NCBI GenBank assembly: GCA_026874595.1
Contig: CM049306.1
Coordinates: 85,464,142 to 85,528,141, forward strand
Length of the DNA stretch: 64,000 nucleotides
Direction: 5' to 3'
Source of the DNA: Sipunculus nudus
Lineage: Eukaryota; Annelida; Sipuncula; Golfingiida; Sipunculidae
Positions within the stretch are counted from its first letter, which is position 1. Every line of letters begins with the position of its first letter. Shown piece by piece: positions 12,360 through 21,835 of this stretch. The translations under genes were made by a program, and so were the position numbers. The notes beneath the pieces were generated by a model. It searched no databases. It saw only the letters and a list, made by a program, of their open reading frames with translations, and was not told the origin of the DNA.

Positions 12360-14840
12360 TGGGACAGGTGTTTTTAGCAAGAGTTAGCTTCACAAAATTT
12401 TATGCAAAAAAATTAGTCAACTTAAAAACTATCGGATTTTGCTTATTTTTTGGCTAACTGAATTTTTCTTAGATTTTATAGGGAAAAAGCTAAAAAAGCT
12501 ATAAAAATCTTCTTTGCAAAATTGTTCAATATTTCATAGAAATGATTCCTGGAACACTCTCTCTCAAGTTTTTTCGAATGGTTTAAGTTCGGTGATTTTT
12601 GGCCGGGTTACAGGCAGTTTAACTTAGTCATCTGTCCAAAAAGGCATTCTAAAATTACAATCTCAGAAACGGCTGAAGCTATCATCACCAAATTTTATGC
12701 CAATGTTGTTTACATGAGTCATAAATGAAATTAAGATATTGGTGGCGCCATCTGCATCGGCCTTTTTTGTACGGGGGTCATCAAGTGCCCGTATCATACT
12801 GATGGCTGCAAAAACTTCTTCTCTGAAACCATATGGCCATATTGTTAAATATCGCACAGAAATGATCCTAGGGTAGTTCTTTCTTAAAGTTTGTCCAAAT
12901 GGTCTCAATTAAGTGATTTTTGGCTGAGTTATGGGAAGCTGAAATAAGTCATATGCCATAATAGCCCAATTAAGCTCAGTGGCTAGTGGCTACAAAGATC
13001 TTCTTCTCAAAAACCACTGGGCCAAATTCTTAAATCTCACACATTAATTATCCTTAGATGATGATTATTCAAGCTTGTTCAAATGGTTTTGGTTCAATGA
13101 ATTTTTGCCGAGTTAACTTACCCATTTTGCTGTAGTTTCCCATATGAGTTATAAACCTGCAGAACGTTTTTTTGACTGACGCCACTGAGGCCAATTTGTT
13201 TAATATTTTACAAGAATAATCCCCTGAATAATTCTTATAATAATTGTCTTTTATGGTTCCAAAGAATGAATTTTGGCTTAATTATAAAGATTGAATTGAG
13301 TCATTTTACCATATATGTTAGCTGTGTAAAGCCGATTCATCTACCCTGGCACCAGTTTATCAGCATTCCTTACATTAGCCTCTAGACATTTAGATTTCAG
13401 TTTATAATATGGTTAATATTGACAAAATGTTTATAAAAGCTTTTAAAAAATGTAGATTTATGATTTTAGATATTCCTCATGCCAGGCAATGTTAACAATC
13501 ACAGGCATTTAGCTCTCTGTGTGTATATAAAGATGGCTATATATGGATTATAAATAATTGGTATCCAAAACTCAAATCAAGATTTTGCCATCAGTGAGAT
13601 GTATCTGTATTATAATTTTGCATTCAATATGCATCTGTAGTAATTTTTAATGAACCTGTTAGCTAATGCGATGGTGTGGCGGCGTCCGTCCTCCATCGTC
13701 TGTACGTTAACCCATACTATCTCGAAACTTGAGCTAGCATCATAAAATTTAATGCAAAAGATTAGCCATCTGAAAAACTCTGCATTTTCTTAGATTTAAA
13801 GGAGAAAAAGCTAAAAAAAAAAAAAAACTTCTCCTCCGAAACGGCCAAGGTAAATTGTTCAATATTCCACAGAAATAATCTTTAATATTATCTCTCTCAA
13901 ATTTGTTCGAATGGTTCAAGTTTGGTGAATCTTGGCCGAGTTACAGGAAGTAGAACTTAGTCATTTGTCCAAAAAAACATACTAAAATGACAATCTCAGA
14001 AACGGCAGGAGCTATCATCACCAAATTTTATGCCAGTGTTGGTCACTAGAGTCATATATGAAATTCAGGTATTGGTGGCGCCACCTGCATTGACTTTTTT
14101 GTACGGGGGTCATTGGTCATCTGTACATTAACCAATAATTTCTCAGGAACAGCATGAGCTACCATCCCCAGATTTATGCAATAATCTGTCACATATCAAA
14201 TGTTGTGGGATTCAGCTTATTTTTATTATTTTTTTTTGCTATCTGCATTTACCTAGATTTTATAGAGATAAAGGCTGAAAAACCGTTAAAAATCTTTTTG
14301 TAAACGGTCAAGCCAAATTGTTCAATATTTTACAGAAATGATTCCAGAGGCAAGCCCTCTCAAATTTTTTCAGATGGTTTATATTTGATGAATTTTAGCG
14401 GAGTTACACAAATTTGAACTTAGTCATTTGGCCAAGTAAGCATACTGACATAGCAATCTGGAGAAATGACTGGAGCTAGCATCACTAAGTATTGTGCAAA
14501 TGTTGGTCACATGGCTCATATTTAAAATTGCAGATTTTGTTGCGCCAACTACATTGACCTGTTTTTTATGGACAAAAAACTCATAATTTTAGCCTCTTTT
14601 AGCTTAAAAATGTTTATGATAAAACTGCCAAGTTGAATGTTCAATTTTTACAAGAATTATCTTAGGACAGTTTCTTTCAATCATGAAAGAATAGATTGAG
14701 TTTGTTGAGTCGTAAAAAGCTTAAGTTGGTCTTATGGCCATTATCATGTCTATTTCAGTCTGAGGACTGCAATAGTGTTCTTCTACAAAATTATTGTTTC
14801 AACTATAACTTCTGTAACATTGCACAAAAATTATTCTTAG
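12360..14840 (+). repeat. Old tandem-repeat region related by attgttcaatatt landmark
   Basis: The landmark attgttcaatatttcacagaaatgat recurs in degenerate form at about 12525, 12840, 13027, 13195, 13852, 14317, 14636 and 14815. Spacing is irregular (170-660 bp) because of deletions. Blocks such as aatctcagaaacggc and ggtggcgccatctgcatcgg are shared by the copies near 12.7 and 14.0 kb. A head-like sequence tagctaatgcgatggtgtgg / gcgtccgtcctcc starts a fresh copy at about 13660. No coding potential. Confidence 0.75.
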
Positions 14841-15021
14841 GTGGCCTTTGTTCAAGTTTACTTGAATGATTTTTGGCAGAATTATTGGACCTTTAACAAT
14901 GAAAGGACTGCATCTTTTATTATTTTAGATATTTTGATAAAAAGTTTATTAACATGTCAACTTGAAAAAAAAGCGTTCAATCAAGAGGTCAAGAGTTCAA
15001 TCAGTGCAGCCAAGCACAAGG

Positions 15022-15128
15022 CATGTGATCATCTCATGGGTGATTTGTGAACACCTCATGGGCACCATGTGATCACCTCATAGGTAGCATGTGATCACCT
15101 CATGAGTATCATGTGATCACCTCATGTG
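15022..15128 (+). repeat. 22-bp tandem repeat, 5 units
   Basis: The unit catgtgatcacctcatgggt recurs at about 15022, 15044, 15066, 15088 and 15110. Unit sequences are close, indicating recent expansion. Confidence 0.85.
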
Positions 15129-15199
15129 TGTCGTGCCCCTCACGGCTGCATGTGGAGCCAATCTGTGAGCTTATGCAATGGTGTGGCTACTATTTCAGA

Positions 15200-15600
15200 T
15201 TTTGCAACAGACCAAAGGTCAGTCAAAATCTATTTATAGCTTTGGCAGACTGCCAACTGTATCAGATTAGGCAACAGGTCAAGAGTTCACTCAGTGCAGC
15301 CAGGTATAGGTCAGGAGTTCACTCAGTGCAGTAGCTGCATTCTATTTATAACATTTGCAGACTGCCAACTGCTTCAGATTTGGCACCAAAGTTCAGCCTG
15401 GATCTATTTATAGCTTTGGCAGACTGCCAACTGTGTCAGATCATGCAACAGGTCAAGAGTTCACTCAGTGCAGCCAGATACAGGTCAAAAGTTCACTCAG
15501 TCTAGCCAGGTGCAGGTCATGAGTTCACTCAGTGCAGTAGCCTGAGCCAGCAATTTGTCAGAGTTCACTCGGGGCAACTGCCTTTCTCACCTAAGCCTGG
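15200..15600 (+). repeat. Irregular repeats of 'caagagttcactcagtgcag' and 'ggcagactgccaactg'
   Basis: Two short motifs alternate. The gagttcactcagtgcag block appears about six times from 14990 to 15580. The ggcagactgccaactg block appears at about 15244, 15357 and 15417. They look like pieces of a ~30-bp minisatellite nested in a ~180-bp repeat. No gene seen. Confidence 0.65.
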
Positions 15601-15669
15601 TCAGCCCCATGCATGAGACTCAAGGTAAGTTTGATTCATTGCCCTGATATTTTGACCTATCTATATCTT

Positions 15670-15970
15670 CCCTCACAAGACAGGTGTCGCCACCTACAAT
15701 GACTTTGGCACAGTGTATGTGCCTGCTTATTTCTACAGAGGAATTTGATATATCAGCCTGAAATTGTACATATTCATACATATCGAATAGCTTTGTCTTA
15801 TACAAGACTGGCGGTGCCACCTATAATATTTTTTTGCACAGTGAGTGTCTCTCCGTATTTCTCAGGAGGGGTTTGAAATATCAGTCTGATATCGGGCATA
15901 TGTATATATCTCTGATAGCTCCGTTGTATAGAAGACTGGTGGTGCCAGCTACAATCATTTTTGTGTTGTG
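15670..15970 (+). repeat. 127-bp tandem repeat, about 2.4 units
   Basis: Degenerate cgccacctacaat words at about 15687, 15814 and 15941 are spaced 127 bp. Between them tatttctcaggaggaatttg and tatcagcctgaaat segments also repeat. This is another array phased on the GGTGGCGCCACC-type palindrome. Confidence 0.75.
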
Positions 15971-16923
15971 TGCAGCCATGCAAGAATTTCAGCAGTGACA
16001 TTTGTGTAATTGTTTCTCATTCAAAATGTTTAGTACTTGCATTTTTCATATACATGAAAAGTAATGGTCCAGCATTGAAGCATTATACCTGGTTTATTTC
16101 CCAATGCACAGGTTCGCATTAGGCCTCTAGGCCTTGTTCTTTGTTTACATGCAGCACCATCTGTGGTGATTAATAAAACCTGACAGGCCACTGGTTTTGA
16201 AAGTCTAGTAAACAAACTTATATTCATTGAACATAGACCAGAATATTTTATTATAAAACTTCATGGATACAAATCAGGTTGATATAATATATATAACTAT
16301 TTTTTATGTAATTTATAAGTTATGATTATTATGATAAGTGATCTCTATCGTAAGTTATGATTTCACTGTCGTCATTCTTGTATTATAAGTTTTTTAGTGT
16401 ACCATGATCATTATGGTTGGCCAGTTTTTTCCAAATGATTCCAGTCCTTTCCAGTCTCTTCTTTAAAAATCGCCTCAGTCGACGGAACAGTCCGAGAAAT
16501 CCTGACAAAAAAGATATACATACTGTATGCTGTTTAATTCAGTGAATGAGTAAATTAAAAATAAGAAAAACTGAAATGAATTTCAATTTCATGTTTTGTA
16601 GTTAAAAAAGTTTCGAATATGAGATTTTATTGTGTAAATATTTCATTTGAGTGATAATTTGACTGAATTATTTGATTAACCTCTGCATATTATTGATCAA
16701 AACACACAATTATGTACATAAAAGGAAGAAAATATACTGTAGGTCTGCTCTTTTTTTGTCCCTCTGTACCGAAACACGGCTCTTGTTACAATCAGTTGGC
16801 ACGATATTCATAACATCACATCATGGCTGCATGGTCTATGTCCTTGCTGGGACAGAGCATTTTATCTTTGAAATCGAGCAGAGGCACTGTGTGTATCACA
16901 AATACTCTGTGTGTATCACTAGC

Positions 16924-16941
16924 GGGGGGGGGGGGGGGGGG
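16924..16941 (+). repeat. Poly(G) tract
   Basis: An uninterrupted run of about 18 G. The ORF that reads through it (16672-16977) gains its length from the tract and shows no domain. Confidence 0.9.
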
Positions 16942-17281
16942 TTCAATGTAATAAGCACTGGAAGACCCCTCCCCTAACTCGACTGTCGTTTTACCATATT
17001 TTGTCGTTGTTTTCCATACTTTGAGTGCCTATTTACCTAAAATATGCCGTTATCCGCTCAAAAACTTTTCAAAGATTTCGTAGTGTCCCGCTCTCATTGG
17101 TACCCATAATAAGAGAGACACTAAGAAATGTTTTAAAGGTAATTTGAGACCATTAGAAACTGGCATCAGCCTCTGGCCTCAGACAAGGAAAGCTGTTATT
17201 ATCTGAGCATTTTATTCTAAAAGCTACATATAAATAGGCATTAAAGTTATTTAAAAAATGTAAAATAAAGCGTAACATTGA

Positions 17282-17424
17282 CTATGAAGTTTTCCCGGCT
17301 GGAGTATGGGAAGATGTATCATAAGCCTGAGCCTTTGATTGGAAACTGATGGTACGTTCGTCTGAATGGTCGATGACGTCACCATTATCATCACATATTT
17401 GGAAATATCCTCTAAGTTTCAGAT
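17282..17424 (-). pseudogene. Putative terminal exon, duplicated cassette copy 1 (unidentified protein)
   Basis: Read on the minus strand, a splice-like acceptor (ttttttttcag) precedes an open stretch of about 47 codons ending in TAG at 17284-17282. It includes LRGYFQICDDNGDVIDHSDE and RTISFQSKAQAY. The paralogue at 19326-19525 preserves this frame with mostly conservative changes, which suggests protein-coding origin. The likely upstream exon (17834-18003) carries an in-frame stop at the position where copy 2 has a serine codon, so copy 1 may be dead. No domain is recognised; the DNSDE end recalls an LDL-receptor class A repeat, but the cysteines are missing. Confidence 0.4.
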
Positions 17425-17445
17425 CTGAAAAAAAAATAATAGTCA

Positions 17446-17803
17446 TTTGTGAAATGCATAGACTTTTTTTTGATAAGCCAATTCACACATTAGTTCCGAT
17501 TGACAAACATTATCAAGATAAAAATGACATTTTCGCCAACTCGGTTTTCATAGAATGTGTATATCTGATAAAATGTCTGATGCCTCAAGGTAACATAGTA
17601 CCCATTGGATGGCATTACAATAATAACTATCGCTGAATGATTCGTAATGCATTTGTATATGTAGGTTTTCTCAACAGAAGTGTTCTGCTGTTAATTAAAT
17701 ATGAAAATACTTGTGGCTTAACCTTTCATGGGATGGTAATTAAAGTTCTTTATCAACACCAATTATTATTTATTAATCCTGAAGAACATTACCAGGTTAA
17801 AAA
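17446..17803. other. Extra segment in the copy-1 intron
   Basis: Cassette copies 1 and 2 align on both sides of this ~360-bp stretch (gatctgaaaaaaa on one side, ggaatatatgaaagt on the other). In copy 2 the two exons are only about 45 bp apart. The segment is therefore either an insertion in copy 1 or a deletion in copy 2. I see no terminal repeats that would identify a transposon. Confidence 0.5.
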
Positions 17804-17833
17804 TATAAAGGAATATATGAAAGTTTAATATAC

Positions 17834-18003
17834 CTCCTGAGATGGAGACGTCTACCACGGCAGCGCCCTCTAATGGGATATATTGGCACTCCTGTTAAAC
17901 TGAGCAGTCGCTGGAGATCCGTATGTCGCCATGCAGTAGCCCTATGGTAATCTCAGGCGAACCACGCCTGGCTGATATCCCACAATGGCAGTGGCTTCAG
18001 GTT
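17834..18003 (-). pseudogene. Putative upstream exon, cassette copy 1
   Basis: On the minus strand the block lies between acceptor-like tttttatcttccag and donor-like GGAG/gtatatt. The frame that joins correctly to the 17282-17424 exon reads ECQYIPLEGAAVVDVSISGG at its end and matches CQYFPHEGGAVVSGAIPE in copy 2. An in-frame TAA interrupts the frame just before this segment. Exon status is inferred from paralogue conservation and splice-like borders. Confidence 0.35.
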
Positions 18004-18163
18004 CTGGAAGATAAAAAAAAAAGATAAAATTAAAAAAAGTGCAACATTTATTCAGAACAGGCTTGTAAAAGTTATCATGCATTGATTCGTTTTACAGAGC
18101 CTAATCTTGTGAATAAAACCAATTTTTAATTCTAATGAATGACATTTCTTATAACTAGAACTT

Positions 18164-18165
<2 letters not shown>

Positions 18166-18215
<50 letters not shown>
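18166..18215 (+). repeat. (GA)n microsatellite
   Basis: About 25 uninterrupted GA units. It creates an artificial serine/leucine ORF on the minus strand. Confidence 0.95.
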
Positions 18216-18217
<2 letters not shown>

Positions 18218-18639
18218 CTGGTGTAATAAACTACTGAAAAACTTCTTGAGAAATATGGTAAAGGCATCCGTAATTGCAATCCACATTTCATATAGGCAGA
18301 CGATGCAGTGAATTCTAAAGATATTGCTCTTCATATTTTAAGATAAATTTAATACTTCCTTTAGGAGTACAAGGCCTTATAGTTATAAGCATTGAAACGA
18401 CATCCTTTTTTTTTTTTTTTTTGGTCAGAAATGATGGTAACACTGAGTTCAGGATTATGCGATTGTGCTCCTAAGTTCGCTCCTGGATTTGTCGAAGCCA
18501 GTAACGAAAGTAAGTCAGTAAACGTATGTTCCGATGGGAATTGATTATTAAAACAGAAAGATGAATGCCTCACCGTGATCCATGGTTATTAGGCCTTAAT
18601 TGATGTTTAATTACTTCAATGAACGTCTCGGTATGGATA

Positions 18640-19110
18640 GCCATAAATAGCTACAAATGCCACGATGGCAATTCTCCGTCTTTCTTCTAGCGAAGAGTGA
18701 ACTGGAATAATGATAGGGAACCTTGGCAACGACAAACGTGGCGCAATTTATCACGATTGGAGAACTGACGTCACTAAAATAACGACATTGTGACGTCAGG
18801 TTATAGTTAAAAACGTTTCGCAATTTTAATTTTTTACATGTTTAAGAATGTTGATTGACGTAAAGGTTACGTCTCATAGCTAAACATGCAAGTTTAATAA
18901 AAATAAAACGACAAGCAACATTTACGAATAGTTTATTATAGCCGAAGCTAACTCGGGTAATCACATCATGATGTCACCTCATCAGGTATTTCTTGTACAG
19001 TATAAAAAATTAATGAACCCGGTATCCTGCTCATTTAATCAGGTAATAGGCCTAGACAGCCATGAACCATTACTTACCCAGCACAGAAATACCCCTACCC
19101 CTTTATCGCC
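18640..19110. repeat. CRE-rich block, uninterrupted copy
   Basis: This segment is paralogous to 25860-26056 plus 26507-26740. Shared words include gcgaagagtgaactggaat, accttggcaacg and aataaaacgacaa. Two TGACGTCA palindromes (about 18756-18763 and 18790-18797) and their ~34-bp spacing are kept in both copies. Relative to the minus-strand exons at 17.3-18.0 kb the block lies upstream, so it could be a duplicated promoter. That is inference from position and CRE motifs only. Confidence 0.55.
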
Positions 19111-19123
19111 AGTACTCGAGCTT

Positions 19124-19128
<5 letters not shown>

Positions 19129-19191
<63 letters not shown>

Positions 19192-19206
19192 GTGTGTGTG
19201 TGTGTG
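19129..19206 (+). repeat. (TC)n-(TG)n compound microsatellite
   Basis: About 32 TC units run directly into about 7 TG units. Confidence 0.95.
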
Positions 19207-19325
19207 AGTGAGAGTGTTGTAGCCATAAGATTATTAGGAACTGACACAAGCTGCCGCCGCATTATAGTTTAGCCTAAAAATACGAAAGCTGCCATTCGCG
19301 GAGCATTTTATTCTAAAAGCTACAT

Positions 19326-19525
19326 TTAAAAGGGTATTAAAGTGATTAAACAAGAAAACAAATGATAAAGCGTACCCTTGACAATGTTATTGCCCAGGCA
19401 AGAGAATGGGATAGTTATTCCATATGCCCGAGCCTTTGATTGGAAACCGATGGTACGCTCGTCTGAGTTGTCCATGACGTCATCATTATCATCGCATATT
19501 TGGAAATATCTTCTCAGCTTCAGAT
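19326..19525 (-). CDS. Putative terminal exon, cassette copy 2 (unidentified protein)
   Basis: On the minus strand, an acceptor-like tttttttcag precedes an open frame of about 66 codons ending in TAA at 19328-19326. It starts LKLRRYFQICDDNDDVMDNS and continues DERTIGFQSKARAYGI. It is paralogous to 17282-17424, with a longer C-terminus. Joined in frame to the block at 19571-19625 it would continue a reading frame ending KKCQYFPHEGGAVVSGAIPE. No signal, membrane segment or known domain can be assigned. The frame is conserved between copies, but gene structure and expression are unproven. Confidence 0.4.
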
Positions 19526-19570
19526 CTGAAAAAAAGTATAATTATATACGAGATAAAAATATATAAGGGA

Positions 19571-19770
19571 ATATATGAAAGTATAATTTACTTTCTGGGA
19601 TTGCGCCGCTTACCACAGCACCGCCCTCATGTGGGAAATATTGGCACTTCTTTGAAACTGAGCTGTCGCTGGTGATCTGTACGAACGTGAATTAAGTTGA
19701 CAGTGTGTGTCGCCATGCAGTAGGCCTATAGTAATCTCAGGCGAGTCACGCCTGACTGGTTTTCAGCAGT
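19571..19770 (-). CDS. Putative upstream exon, cassette copy 2
   Basis: The block is paralogous to 17834-18003. On the minus strand it ends at a donor-like GAAA/gtaaat, and the frame before the donor reads ITSDSSVSKKCQYFPHEGG. A TAA lies about nine codons upstream of ITS, so the exon must begin after it; tacag at about 19682 is a weak acceptor candidate. The implied intron to the next exon is only about 45 bp, which is short. Confidence 0.3.
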
Positions 19771-20044
19771 GGAATTTGCTTCAGGATATTGAAGAAAACA
19801 AACTCGAAATGAATATGATTTCAGAAAATCCGAATGTTTATCTTCGGTCTTTTAAGATGGGTCAAAATACAATTCCTGTTAAAGTGTGCTTATTTCTCTA
19901 CCAACAACAACTGTCATTGTTTATCTCTTTTTCTTAAATCAGGTGTTGATATGAGAATAAATATAAAATACCTTGTGTCAGTTCGACAGCCAGCTACTGC
20001 TGATTACACTGCTTTGTTTCTTTTACTAGATTGACTTCTAAGTT

Positions 20045-20275
20045 GTGGCCTCGTCTTCCCAGCAGACCCCAACATCTCCAGATATAACGACCAACTTGAA
20101 CTCTGTTTTTCCGGGCCTGCCACCCCCATCCACTGAGCAGATCCCAGGTGGGCGTTTGTCATTGACAGTCCCCGGGATACATCCCACATGCCCAGGACCG
20201 GGTACGAACCCACGACGATCAGACGTTTGTCATCCTTCAACATGTTGTGAACCTAGCTAACGTCTGTATATAGAG
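20045..20275 (-). repeat. Possible tRNA-derived SINE fragment
   Basis: Read on the minus strand the segment contains gtgggttcgtacccgg, close to an RNA polymerase III B box (GGTTCGANNCC), about 50 bp after a weak A-box-like stretch. It is more GC-rich than its surroundings. No poly(A) end or target duplication was found, and no second copy was seen in this window, so the call is weak. Confidence 0.3.
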
Positions 20276-21249
20276 ACGGACACTGCGTCTTGTGGTTAAC
20301 CATCAAGACGATTAACACTGAAACAATAAAAAAAAAAACACATTCGTTCGCCATTATATTTCTTAAAACACTTGGTTGATTTACTACATAATATTTAAAA
20401 TTTGCCATATATATATATATATCAGGCTTATATCTAGACAAATTTGAGTGCCGGCTAAATTTACGGACATTTGCCAAGCAAGCGGAGGTAGTCGAGGCGG
20501 GGCAGGACTCGACATTAACTTTTGAAAGGACATGCCCTGTTACATCTAGCTTTTACTTGCCCTACATGAATTTTTACTTGCCCGTTTTCTTTCGGAACAG
20601 CGTTCGGAACATGTGTTCTGGTCAGCGTACAGTCGCACACGGTCGCCCCAAGCCAGTGCCTAACCTGTGGTCGGGGTCTTTGACAAATAGTCACCAACAC
20701 ATGTACCATGTGACATGGAGAAACTGATCAACAATATAACATATACATACAAAAGAAACTGTCAATGGAATAGACCTTAGAAGAAAATGCAAGAAATACC
20801 AGTTTTATTTGTAAAAATAGTAACAATGATGGCCATGACTGATACGCAATAAGCATACATACTGAATGAAAGAATTAAAAGTCTTTAAAAACAAAGAGTA
20901 TTACATAAACATTATTGAAAATGAGAAGGCACATGCATGTAAAAGAAACAAATACCAAGAGTTTTACTTTTGGAGTTTTACTGTTGTATCAGCCGTAATG
21001 AGTAAAAATCTCGATTTTCAAAACATTTTAAGTCAATAATATGTGTTTACAACTTTGGTGGTGCCACGTACACATCACACTGTACCAACAAAAGAAATGA
21101 TAAAACATAACAAACCCTTTATGCTTCATTTTATTAGAACCAAATAATGAAAGTACAACAACATACAACATATGCACAACATCCAAGCTGAGTTTAATTA
21201 TGCTGTATCTAAAACTTTCAAGAATGCTATATAAAAATAGCACAATGTA

Positions 21250-21565
21250 GATACTGAAAGAAAATATCACAAGTGAATGACCACTGAATTAATCGATAAA
21301 TTATGACCATTTAAAATTAGAACAAAGCACCATGTATGAAACGAAGTGTTATTGATAACACTTGTACATTTAAAAGTTCTTCCTTGAACATATAAAACTT
21401 ATATCAAGAAAACTATATAATCAAAGGTTGATGTAGAATAACTGAATGAAAATATCACAAATGAATGACTAAATGAATAAATCAAATAAGCAAGATTTAT
21501 CAAAACTAAAACAAAGCATCCAGTAAAAAATGAAGTGTTATTGATAAAACTTATGATATTTTTAA
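21250..21565 (+). repeat. ~190-bp direct repeat, 2 copies
   Basis: The segment gaaaatatcacaaatgaatg ... aaacaaagcaccatg ... gaagtgttattgataa occurs at about 21258-21360 and again at 21448-21550. AT-rich and non-coding, it lies just downstream of the decayed ULP1 gene on its strand. Confidence 0.65.
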
Positions 21566-21835
21566 CCGTTCCATACCAATAAAATGTGACATGTAAAGCT
21601 GCTACACCATATTTACATGTATGTTTTAAGCAATTTATAGATAACACCAATCAATAATAATTAACCATATCATGATTCATGATTTAAATATATAAAAGAT
21701 AAATACAAAATTTTAACAAATCAGTATATACCTAGCACCTAGCACATAAAATTTAAAAAAGCAAATATATTACCCAGAATAGTTCAGTTTATGAAACAAA
21801 AACCATTTTTTCATTCCTTAAACAGGAAAATGAAT

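Noticed and set aside
17282-17424. LDL-receptor class A repeat suggested by CDDN...DNSDE
   Set aside because: The required six-cysteine pattern is absent in both paralogous copies; only the acidic end looks similar.
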